Positions 24,584 to 32,448 of a stretch of DNA of 64,000 bases are shown here, one piece after another. Source of the DNA: Dyella_B nitratireducens (GTDB lineage: Bacteria > Pseudomonadota > Gammaproteobacteria > Xanthomonadales > Rhodanobacteraceae); NCBI RefSeq assembly GCF_049532905.1, contig NZ_CP064032.1:2108001-2172000 (forward strand). The letters run 5' to 3'. How positions within the stretch are numbered: the stretch's first letter is position 1; each line of letters begins with the position of its first letter. The notes below the pieces were generated by a model. That model was not told the origin of the DNA, did not search any database, and was given only the letters and a program-made list of their open reading frames with translations. A program made the position numbers and the translations under genes.

Positions 24584-25045
24584 ATGCTCACGTTGACCAT
24601 CAACGGACACGACCATTCCTTCGACGGTCCACCCGAGATGCCTTTGCTCTGGTACCTGCGCGACACGCTGGGTTACACCGGCACCAAGTTCGGTTGTGGC
24701 ATGGCCTTGTGCGGTGCGTGCACGGTGCATCTGGATGGCACGGCCGTGCGCTCCTGCGTCACGCCGGTGGTGGCCGCCGCGGGCAAACACGTCATCACCA
24801 TTGAAGGTTTGTCGCCAGATGGCAGCCATCCGGTGCAGCGCGCCTGGATGACACTCAATGTGGCGCAATGCGGTTACTGCCAGGCCGGGCAGATCATGCA
24901 GGCTGCCTCGCTGCTGAAAAACAATCCGCATCCCAGCGATGACGATATCGAGGCTGCGATGTCCGGCAACATCTGCCGCTGCGGCACATACACGCGCATT
25001 CGCGCTGCGATCAAACTCGCCGCCAGTGAAGGGAGTGCAGCATGA
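24584..25045 (+). CDS. [2Fe-2S] subunit of an isoquinoline-oxidoreductase-like molybdenum hydroxylase
   Basis: The protein has 153 residues with both clusters of the family. The plant-type site is Cys38, Cys43, Cys46, Cys58 (GCGMALCGACTVHLDG). The second is Cys96, Cys99, Cys131, Cys133 (QCGYCQAGQ and ICRCGTYTRI). It passes electrons from the molybdenum subunit encoded next to an external acceptor, often a cytochrome c in this subfamily because no FAD subunit is present. The stop overlaps the next start (ATGA). Sequence style matches IorA. The natural substrate could be an N-heterocycle or an aldehyde. Confidence 0.93.
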   Translation: MLTLTINGHDHSFDGPPEMPLLWYLRDTLGYTGTKFGCGMALCGACTVHLDGTAVRSCVTPVVAAAGKHVITIEGLSPDGSHPVQRAWMTLNVAQCGYCQAGQIMQAASLLKNNPHPSDDDIEAAMSGNICRCGTYTRIRAAIKLAASEGSAA

Positions 25046-27351
25046 ACAACGATAGCCTGCACATTTGCAATGAAAGTCGCCGCTCATTCCTGCTCGGTTT
25101 CGGCGCAGGCAGCCTGCTGTTGGCGTTTGGCCTGCCGGTGCTCGCACGTGCGGCGGAGACACCCAGGAAGAAATACGGTGGTGAAGGCACCGAGCATGGC
25201 CTGCGCGACGATCCGCACCTGTTCGTCGAGATTGCGTCGGACGGCATGGTGACCGTGGTCTGCATCCGCTCTGAAATGGGCCAAGGTGTGCGCACCAGCG
25301 TGGCGATGGTGGTTGCCGATGAACTTGGCGCGGATTGGTCGCGTGTGAAAGTGCGCCAGGCGCCGGGCGATGAAGTGAAATACGGTGACCAGGACACCGA
25401 TGGTTCGCGCAGCCTGCGCCAGAGTTTTGCTGCCTTGCGCCGCGCCGGTGCCGCCGCGCGCACGATGCTGGAACAAGCCGCCGCCGCGCAATGGGGCGTA
25501 CCGCTGAGCCAAGTGAAAGCCGGCATCCATGAAGTGGCCGATACCAAGAGCGGACGCAAGCTCGGCTTTGGCGAACTGGCCACCAAGGCGGCGGCATTGC
25601 CCGCCCCCGATCCGAACACGCTGGCACTGAAGTCGCCGGCCGAATTCCGCTATATCGGCAAAGGCAAGACGCCGCTGATCGACAACCACGACATCGTCAC
25701 CGGCCGCGCGCCGTACGGCATCGACATGCGTCTTGACGGCATGCTTTATGCCGTCATCGCACGTCCTCCGGTATACGGCGACAAGCTCGCTTCATTCGAC
25801 GGAAGCGCTGCAGAGAAAATGCCGGGCGTGGTGAAAGTGATGACATTGCAATCCACGCCGCTGCCTTCCGGTTTTCAACCGCTGGGCGGTGTGGCGGTGA
25901 TTGCCGACAACAGCTGGACCGCCATCAAGGCGCGCGAGCAGTTGAAACTCAACTGGGCCAGCGGGCCGAATGCCAGCTACGACTCGGTTGCCTATCGTGC
26001 ACAGCTCGACGCGGCCAACCGCAAGCCCGGCAAGCTGGTGCGCAACGACGGCAACGTCGACCAGGCCTTGCATGGCGCCGCCAAACGCGTCACTGCCGAT
26101 TACTACATTCCGCATCTTGCGCACGCCACCATGGAACCGCCCTGCGCGGTCGCGCGTTTTGCGGATGGCAAGTGCGAAGTGTGGGCACCTACGCAATCGC
26201 CGCAAGACGTTCGCACCGAGCTGGTGAAAGCATTGGGTATTCCGGATGCGAACGTCACTGTCAATGTCACGTTGCTCGGCGGCGGTTTCGGGCGCAAATC
26301 CAAGCCCGATTACGTCGTGGAAGCCGCCCTGCTCTCGCGTGCCATGGCCAAGCCGGTCAAACTGCTGTGGACGCGCGAGGACGACATCGTCAACGATTAT
26401 TTCCACGCCGTATCGGCTGAACACTTCGAAGCGGCGCTGGATGGTTCCGGCAAGGTTGCCGGCTGGTTGCATCGCACCGTTGCGCCATCCATCTCGTCGA
26501 CGTTCATGCCCGGCATCGATCACGAGCAGGCCGGCGAGTTGAATCAGGGTATTGTCGACCTGCCCTTCGCCATTCCCAACGTGCGCATCGAAAATCCAGC
26601 GATCGACGCGCATACCCGCATCGGCTGGTTCCGCTCGGTGTACAACATCCCGCATGCCTACGGCATCCAAAGCTTCGTCTCAGAATTGGCGGCGGCAGCT
26701 GGGCGCGATCACCGTGATTTCCTTTTGGAACTGATCGGCCCCGACCGCCAGTTCGATCCATCAACGCAGTTGCCGTTTACGAACTACGGCGAAGATCCCA
26801 AGCTTTTTCCGGTCGACACCCAGCGCATGAAGCGCGTGATTGAAACCGTGACGGCGGCGGCCGACTGGGATCGCAAGCGGCCCAAGGGGCGTGGCCTTGG
26901 CCTGGCGGCGCATCGCAGCTTTGTCACGTATACTGCGGCGGTGATCGAGGTGGAAGCCACGCCCGATGGCAAGCTGAGCATCCCCCGCGTGGATATCGCC
27001 ATCGACTGCGGGCCACAAGTGAATCCCGAACGGGTGCGCTCGCAGTTGGAAGGCGCGGTGATCATGGGCATTGGCTTGGCCCTGCATGGCGAAGTCAGCT
27101 TCAAGAACGGGCACGCCGAACAATCCAACTTCAACGACTTCCTGGTGTTGCGCATGAACGAAGCGCCACGCGAGATTCATGTGCACATGGTGGCGGCGGA
27201 TGATTTCTCGGTGCCATTGAGCGGCGTTGGCGAACCGGGCTTGCCGCCGATTGCGCCGGCGTTGACCAATGCGATTTTTGCGGCAACGGGGGAAAGGATT
27301 CGTGCTTTGCCGATAAGGCAGCAGTGGGTGAAGGCGAAGCATGTGGCGTGA
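25042..27351 (+). CDS. Molybdopterin-binding subunit of an isoquinoline-oxidoreductase-like hydroxylase
   Basis: The protein has 769 residues. SRRSFLLGFGAGSLLLAFG near the start is a twin-arginine-type signal, so the folded enzyme should be exported with its small partner. Cofactor-binding motifs follow: RSEMGQGVRTSVAMVVADEL, GGGFGRKSKPDYVVEAALL and, near the end, SGVGEPGLPPIAPALTNAI, where the Glu of GVGEPG is the catalytic base of molybdenum hydroxylases. The unit lacks the FAD subunit of xanthine dehydrogenase and so resembles IorB or periplasmic aldehyde oxidases. It is coupled to the iron-sulphur gene by a 4-bp overlap. No maturation gene is nearby. Confidence 0.92.
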   Translation: MNNDSLHICNESRRSFLLGFGAGSLLLAFGLPVLARAAETPRKKYGGEGTEHGLRDDPHLFVEIASDGMVTVVCIRSEMGQGVRTSVAMVVADELGADWSRVKVRQAPGDEVKYGDQDTDGSRSLRQSFAALRRAGAAARTMLEQAAAAQWGVPLSQVKAGIHEVADTKSGRKLGFGELATKAAALPAPDPNTLALKSPAEFRYIGKGKTPLIDNHDIVTGRAPYGIDMRLDGMLYAVIARPPVYGDKLASFDGSAAEKMPGVVKVMTLQSTPLPSGFQPLGGVAVIADNSWTAIKAREQLKLNWASGPNASYDSVAYRAQLDAANRKPGKLVRNDGNVDQALHGAAKRVTADYYIPHLAHATMEPPCAVARFADGKCEVWAPTQSPQDVRTELVKALGIPDANVTVNVTLLGGGFGRKSKPDYVVEAALLSRAMAKPVKLLWTREDDIVNDYFHAVSAEHFEAALDGSGKVAGWLHRTVAPSISSTFMPGIDHEQAGELNQGIVDLPFAIPNVRIENPAIDAHTRIGWFRSVYNIPHAYGIQSFVSELAAAAGRDHRDFLLELIGPDRQFDPSTQLPFTNYGEDPKLFPVDTQRMKRVIETVTAAADWDRKRPKGRGLGLAAHRSFVTYTAAVIEVEATPDGKLSIPRVDIAIDCGPQVNPERVRSQLEGAVIMGIGLALHGEVSFKNGHAEQSNFNDFLVLRMNEAPREIHVHMVAADDFSVPLSGVGEPGLPPIAPALTNAIFAATGERIRALPIRQQWVKAKHVA

Positions 27352-27386
27352 GGCTTTCGGGAATGACGGCCAAGAGGCAAAGTGAC

Positions 27387-27460
27387 GTAGGTTGGGGTGC
27401 AAACCCCAACATGGCGGTGTCCTTGGGCATAGCGATGTTGGGGTTTGCACCCCGACCTAC
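27387..27460. repeat. Paired GTAGGTTGGGG palindrome, copy 4, forming a gene's stop codon
   Basis: It lies between two convergent genes. Its last bases (CCCCGACCTAC) include the TAG stop of the MerA/RclA-like gene on the minus strand (27457-27459), so the element has been captured as the coding end. Confidence 0.9.
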
Positions 27461-28830
27461 AGAGGTGAAAGGCTCTGTAGTACCGTGGGCAGCAATTCCG
27501 CAACAGTCGGATGAATATGCACCGCATGCGTGACTGTTTGATACCGCGCCTTGGCATACATCACATCCAGCAAGCTATGGATAGCCTCGTCGCCATTGAC
27601 ACCCAGGATGGCCGCGCCGAGCAACTGCTCGCTCTTCCCATCCACGATCACCTTCATAAAACCCAACGCTTCACCGCGCTCCACCGCGCGCCCCACACGC
27701 GTCATGGGGCGTACACCCACTCGCACGTCATGGCCCTTTTTAAGCGCCTCCTGCTCGGTGAGTCCAATGCGCCCAAGCGGTGGATCGATAAAGAGTGCGT
27801 AAGCGAGAATGCGGTCGGAAATGCGCCGCGGTTCTTCGTCCAATACGTTGGCGGCAACGATTTCGTAGTCGTTGTACGCCGTATGGGTAAAGGCGCCATG
27901 GCCGTTGCATTCGCCCATCGCCCAAATGCCGCTGACATTCGTGCGGCATTGGTCATCGACGGTAATGTAGCCGTGCTCGTTGGTATTGACGCCGGCCTTG
28001 TCCAGGCCAAGCGCATCGGTGTTGGGCCGGCGGCCCACTGCCAGCAGCAGATGCGTGCCATGTACTTCCAAACCAGGCTTGGCGCATTTCGCGAGGACAC
28101 TTATCTCACCCGCCTTGCCATGCAGCTCGATGCATTCGGCGGCAAGGTGCAGCTTGATGCCCTCTTTTTCCAGGATATCGACCACCGCCGCCGAAACATC
28201 GGGGTCCTCCTTCGGTAACAGGCGATCGCTGCGTTCGACGATGGTGACCTCGGCACCGAAACGCCGAAACATCTGCCCGAACTCCAAACCGATATAACTG
28301 CCGCCGACGATCACCAAGTGCCTTGGCAACTGCCGCAACTCCAGGATGCCGGTGTTGGTGAGATAAGGCACGCTATCGATGCCGGGAAAATCCGGCGCCA
28401 CCGCACGGCCACCGACATTGAGGAATATCTCGCCAGCCTCGATCAGCGTGTCGCCCACGCGCAACGTGTTCGGTGATTCGAATGCGGCGTGCCCGCGCAA
28501 CAGGGAAACGTTCTGCATGCCGGCCAGCCACTTCTCGACGCTGCTGCGCGACTGTCCCGATATGCCTTGCGTACGCTGCCAAACCGCCTCCATGTCCACG
28601 CGGACGTCGCCGGTATTGACACCGTAGTTCCCCGCACTGCGGGCCTGCTTGGCAACATAGGCACTGGCCACCATGGCCTTGGTGGGAATACAGCCGGTAT
28701 TGACGCACGTACCACCCACCAGTTTGCGCTCGATCACGGCGACTTTGCGGCCGGATTTGCCCAGGCGCTCGGCCAATGAAGGTCCCGCCTGCCCTGCACC
28801 GACCACTACCGCGTCGAATTGCTGATTCAT
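27457..28830 (-). CDS. MerA/RclA-like FAD-dependent disulfide oxidoreductase
   Basis: This 457-residue class I pyridine-nucleotide disulfide oxidoreductase has FDAVVVGAGQAGPSLAERLG as the FAD-binding Rossmann start. VGGTCVNTGCIPTKAM near residue 38 carries the redox CxxxxC. HLVIVGGSYIGLEFGQMF near residue 170 is the NAD(P)H site. ATGE-equivalent IWAMGECNG and the C-terminal VHIHPTVAELLP supply the catalytic His-Glu dyad. It lacks the heavy-metal domain of MerA and its C-terminal cysteines. RclA-type enzymes respond to reactive chlorine and copper, and others are lipoamide dehydrogenase-like. No regulator is adjacent. Exact substrate cannot be stated. Confidence 0.87.
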   Translation of the reverse strand: MNQQFDAVVVGAGQAGPSLAERLGKSGRKVAVIERKLVGGTCVNTGCIPTKAMVASAYVAKQARSAGNYGVNTGDVRVDMEAVWQRTQGISGQSRSSVEKWLAGMQNVSLLRGHAAFESPNTLRVGDTLIEAGEIFLNVGGRAVAPDFPGIDSVPYLTNTGILELRQLPRHLVIVGGSYIGLEFGQMFRRFGAEVTIVERSDRLLPKEDPDVSAAVVDILEKEGIKLHLAAECIELHGKAGEISVLAKCAKPGLEVHGTHLLLAVGRRPNTDALGLDKAGVNTNEHGYITVDDQCRTNVSGIWAMGECNGHGAFTHTAYNDYEIVAANVLDEEPRRISDRILAYALFIDPPLGRIGLTEQEALKKGHDVRVGVRPMTRVGRAVERGEALGFMKVIVDGKSEQLLGAAILGVNGDEAIHSLLDVMYAKARYQTVTHAVHIHPTVAELLPTVLQSLSPL

Positions 28831-29174
28831 GACGTTATCTCGACGAAATTAGCAGGGTGGGAAGTGTGCAGCAGAGATGAAGAAGAAATTGTAAATGCTC
28901 CAGCCGTCATTCCGGTGAAGGTCGGAATCCAGTTTTAATACGTCGCGCGAAGCACTCAAAACCAATTATTTCGAGTGCTTCGCACACCATTCTTGACTGG
29001 ATTCCGGCTTTCGCCGGAATGACGGTGAGGCAAAATCAGGCATCACTGTAAATTGCCTTTCCCGTGTCAACACAAAATACGCAAACACCTGAAGTTTTTT
29101 CCGAAGCTTCACGCACGCAACCGTAGCATCGCCGCCATAGTGCGTTCGGATAGGAAATCACCGAGGGAAACCTT
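28831..29174. other. Divergent intergenic region with a long palindrome
   Basis: 344 bp hold the GTCATTCCGG-family palindrome at 28904-29025. After it comes an AT-richer stretch (29030-29110) that is the likely promoter zone of the TolB-like gene at 29175. No ORF is supported. Confidence 0.55.
28904..29025. repeat. Long inverted repeat, GTCATTCCGGCGAAGGCCGG family, second copy
   Basis: The outer arms CCGTCATTCCGGTGAAGG and the reverse complement near 29008-29025 pair with a few mismatches. An inner pair, GCGAAGCACTC / GAGTGCTTCGC, makes a second stem. It shares the core CGTCGxGCGAAGCAC with 4387-4520 and 52112-52230. Confidence 0.9.
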
Positions 29175-30326
29175 ATGAAATTCACGCAGCGCGTGCGCCG
29201 CTTGGCAGTGACGCTTTCTTTTGTTGTAACCGCTTCATGTGCAGCCATCTACGCACCGGACGGCAAAGCAGCCGAACAAGCGCCAGATGGTTCGGTGCTC
29301 TACTCGCAGAGCCATGTCGCCGCTGGCGACGTCACGGACGCTACCGCGATCTACGTGACACCCGCAGCAGGCGGCAAAACGATGGCGCTGACGCCATTGA
29401 CCATCGGCACACTGGATCTGGGCGCCCGATGGTCCACGTATGGTCATGCGATTGTGTTCGAGCGCGTTGCCACCGTGGATTGGTTTATCGAGTCGCAGAT
29501 CTATCGCTTGAATCGTGACAACGGAACGCTCCAGCAAATCACCATCGGCAAGAGCAGGCACCAATATCCGGTGTGGGGGCCTAGTTCATGGATTGCTTTT
29601 ATCGACGGTGGCGTGGACAACCACCAATGCCTGGCCATGGTCAGGCCGAATGGGAATGATCAACACACCCTGTTCTGTCCTGGCCCCGCCAACGGCGCTT
29701 TCCAGCCACCGCAATGGTCACCCGATGGCAAGCAGTTGTTCGTCGAAATCCACTATCTGGGCACCGAGGGCTTAACCCCGCCATCCTATTCGGATGTTTA
29801 TAGCGTCGACGTCGCTACCGGCAAAGCGATTCGGATCTCGCATCTGAATACCGGCGACCCTGCCCACCTGGTGATCTCACCGGATGGCACGCGTGGGGTT
29901 TATGCATGGGATACCACGTCCGCCATGGAGATCGTGAATTTCATCACCGGCAAAACCAGCGGCGGGGAGTTTGGCGATCTTTACGGCAGTTCGCCAAGCT
30001 GGTCCCATGACAGCAAGCACTTTGCGTTCTCGCGAAACGTTACGGTGACGGGTTCGCCCTTTCCTTTTGGCGCAGTGTTTGTCATGTGTGCCGTCAGCGG
30101 TGACGTCCGCCAGATCACCAACAAGCCGGATGGCTTCGATTTTTATTATCCCGTCGGCTGGTCCAGGGATGATTCGCACATGCTGCTCAATCGCACGAAC
30201 CACATTGTTCAGGGCCCGAACGAAGGCGTTTATTATTCGGTGAATATGCTTGATGTAAACACGCAAGCTATTAGCACAGTGGCGGATAGCGGCACGGCGG
30301 ATGAGGGTGCGTGGAATGAGCCGTAA
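29175..30326 (+). CDS. Secreted TolB/PD40-like beta-propeller protein
   Basis: The 383-residue protein has a signal peptide ending near SCAAIYA (a Cys there could allow lipidation). After it come repeated WSPDGKxL-type motifs of TolB propellers: PQWSPDGKQLFVEI, LVISPDGTRGVYAWD, PSWSHDSKHFAFSRN and VGWSRDDSHMLLNRT. Propellers of this type bind proteins or sugars in the periplasm and are often found next to glycosidases or transporters. Its 3' neighbour on the opposite strand is a GH39 enzyme, but nothing ties it to the same regulon beyond position. Function is unknown. Confidence in the fold is good. Confidence 0.72.
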   Translation: MKFTQRVRRLAVTLSFVVTASCAAIYAPDGKAAEQAPDGSVLYSQSHVAAGDVTDATAIYVTPAAGGKTMALTPLTIGTLDLGARWSTYGHAIVFERVATVDWFIESQIYRLNRDNGTLQQITIGKSRHQYPVWGPSSWIAFIDGGVDNHQCLAMVRPNGNDQHTLFCPGPANGAFQPPQWSPDGKQLFVEIHYLGTEGLTPPSYSDVYSVDVATGKAIRISHLNTGDPAHLVISPDGTRGVYAWDTTSAMEIVNFITGKTSGGEFGDLYGSSPSWSHDSKHFAFSRNVTVTGSPFPFGAVFVMCAVSGDVRQITNKPDGFDFYYPVGWSRDDSHMLLNRTNHIVQGPNEGVYYSVNMLDVNTQAISTVADSGTADEGAWNEP

Positions 30327-30389
30327 GAGAGTATCCTTTCAAAGGTTTGACGTAAGAGCCTCACGGCCGTGACGAATGCAGCCAACACA

Positions 30390-32006
30390 TCATTCACGCC
30401 GAACAACCTCCACAAACACAACGTCATTAGATCGCATGGCCACAACCAGGCTTGCGCTCCCGTCTGCGCCTACGACTAGCGAACGCATATCAGCATGATC
30501 TGCTGTTGCAGCTTGCAACTTCTGCAGCTGTAAAGCACTCAATGATTTGGGCGAGCCCATGCGCAAATAAACCGAGTACGCATCGTTAGCATCGAACCCC
30601 GTCCGATAGATGGCAGCCTGGTATTTGCCCGGCGGCAGATGCTTGAGATCAAGGCTGATGCTCCCTTCCGAAAGAGCCGGCAACAGCTTGGTGTAGAACG
30701 AACGGTTGCTCTTGTCCTGCCTTGGCTGCACAAAATCCCATGCCAGCACGCCAAGCACGCCGTCATGCCAGGTCACGTAACTTTGCGCGTCTGCAGTTTT
30801 CAGTTCAGTGCTACCAAGACGGTTGAGATACTTGTAGGCGAAATACACCGGCTTGCGGATGCCTTGGGGGTTCATCAACCCAAAGCCACCCTGGAACGGC
30901 GCCGTGGGTGGACCGGGCTCTTCGAAAAGGTCGCTGAAAGTCCAATAGCTCATGCCTTGCACCATGCCCTCGCTGGCTTTGAGCTTGCTGAGCACGTAAG
31001 CAGCGCTCACATACGAATCATGCACTGCATCGCGCGGCGTATAGCTGGTACTCCATTCGGTGAAATACAGTGGCAAGTTCGGTCGCGATGAGTGACTGAT
31101 CTGCCCACGCACACGTCGAACGTCGCCAACGATCGCATCCGGCGAGGGCGACAGTTCGGTATCGCTCTGACCGTTTTCATCGAGAAAGCCGCCATCCACA
31201 CCATAGATATGCGTGCTGACGAAATCGAGCGGCACACCGGCCTGTGTGGTATGCGCGATCAGTTCCGGTACCCACGCGGCACCCGCGGTAGCCGGGCCGC
31301 CTACTTTCAGCGCTGGATCGATCTTCTTGATCGTGCGCGCGGTGGCGTCAAACAGCTGGAAATAGGCTTTTTGATCGCCGCCTTCCCAGAATCCGGCCAG
31401 GTTGGGCTCGTTCCACACTTCGAAATACCAGCTGCGGATTTGTTGTTGTCCGTAGCGTTGCTCAAGGTGGCGCACGAAAGCATCCACCAGCGCGGTCCAC
31501 TTCGATAACACGGGATGGGAGGTATTTCCTTTCCAATAAAAGATGTGCTGATCGGAGGTCTTCATGGCTTCCGGCGTGAAACCCAACTCTACAAACGGTC
31601 GGATGCCCATCACCAATAGCTTGTCGTAGAGCTCGTCGATCTTTGTCCAGTCATACACCGGCTTGCCGTCGACTTCCCGATAGCTGCCAAGCACGTCATG
31701 GAAGATGGCATGAAAGCGGATGTAGCGGAAGCCGAGTTCTTCCCGCGCCGTCTTGAGTTGGACGAGGCTGTCGTTGCGCATCAGCGTGCCGGGATAATCC
31801 GAACCGACGGAGAAGTTGTAGAAGCGATCGAGCGGCGACGATGGCCCTTTCACGTCGACGACGATGTGGCGAACGCTCTGTTCCGCTTGAATGGCAGGTG
31901 CCATGCCACTCAACCAACACACCCATCCGCATAGGGCGGCCCGCCTATAAAATCGATTGAAATATCGCGGTGATGGGAAGCAAAAAATCGCAGCCTTGTT
32001 TTTCAT
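30390..32006 (-). CDS. Secreted GH39 glycosidase (beta-xylosidase-like)
   Basis: The 538-residue protein has a signal peptide with basic start (MKNKAAIFCFPSPRYFNRF) ending near IQAEQ. The GH39 barrel shows FEVWNEPNLAGFW (acid/base Glu200) and LYFTEWSTSY (nucleophile Glu317), with the conserved MSYWTFSDLFEE strand near residue 360. The C-terminal part has beta-sandwich-like strands typical of the family. GH39 enzymes remove xylose, or other sugars, from plant polysaccharides. It is divergent from the GH74 gene at 32449 and near the GH51 gene, so the three probably attack xyloglucan or arabinoxylan. A 12-bp palindrome, TCACGGCCGTGA, lies just beyond the stop. Confidence 0.9.
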   Translation of the reverse strand: MKNKAAIFCFPSPRYFNRFYRRAALCGWVCWLSGMAPAIQAEQSVRHIVVDVKGPSSPLDRFYNFSVGSDYPGTLMRNDSLVQLKTAREELGFRYIRFHAIFHDVLGSYREVDGKPVYDWTKIDELYDKLLVMGIRPFVELGFTPEAMKTSDQHIFYWKGNTSHPVLSKWTALVDAFVRHLEQRYGQQQIRSWYFEVWNEPNLAGFWEGGDQKAYFQLFDATARTIKKIDPALKVGGPATAGAAWVPELIAHTTQAGVPLDFVSTHIYGVDGGFLDENGQSDTELSPSPDAIVGDVRRVRGQISHSSRPNLPLYFTEWSTSYTPRDAVHDSYVSAAYVLSKLKASEGMVQGMSYWTFSDLFEEPGPPTAPFQGGFGLMNPQGIRKPVYFAYKYLNRLGSTELKTADAQSYVTWHDGVLGVLAWDFVQPRQDKSNRSFYTKLLPALSEGSISLDLKHLPPGKYQAAIYRTGFDANDAYSVYLRMGSPKSLSALQLQKLQAATADHADMRSLVVGADGSASLVVAMRSNDVVFVEVVRRE

Positions 32007-32448
32007 GATTATTCCCTACCAAAGCACTGCAACTAATAGACGACTATCGCTGTGCCATCAACATGAAAAAGCGATTGCTGCTGCGCAGCTTTAATTTTCG
32101 TAACCGCGATTGACGTTCTTCGCAATGTCATGCCCGACGAGCGGAGCGATAGAGTCCCGCAACAGAAAACAGCGCATTTTTCCGCGTCATACCCAATGCA
32201 AGCATCAAACAATCGATGTCTTTGCTGCATTGCATGAGTGTCCACAGCACACATGACCGACACGCTACGGACAGGGTGATCAAAAAAAATTTGGCGTACA
32301 GTGCCGCCGGCTTTGAGCAAGCACGCAACGACATATCTGTTTCGTTGCATAGAAAACGGCGCGGCGAATCGTCTGCCTGCATGGTGCCCTGACGGATCAG
32401 AGGCGGCGACATCCCGCAATGATCTGCACCGGCAACTTGGAGGGGAAC
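32007..32448. other. Divergent regulatory region between GH39 and GH74 genes
   Basis: 442 bp, lower in GC than the flanking genes, with an A-tract near 32282-32290. It must contain promoters for both glycosidase genes. I cannot name an operator. A good GGAGGGGAAC site precedes the GH74 start. Short frames here (for example on the minus strand at 32033-32419) carry no domain signal. Confidence 0.5.

Noticed and set aside
27131..27557. Minus-strand frames running through the end of the molybdenum hydroxylase gene and the adjacent palindrome
   Set aside because: They are antisense to a strongly supported gene, and part of their product is the translated repeat.
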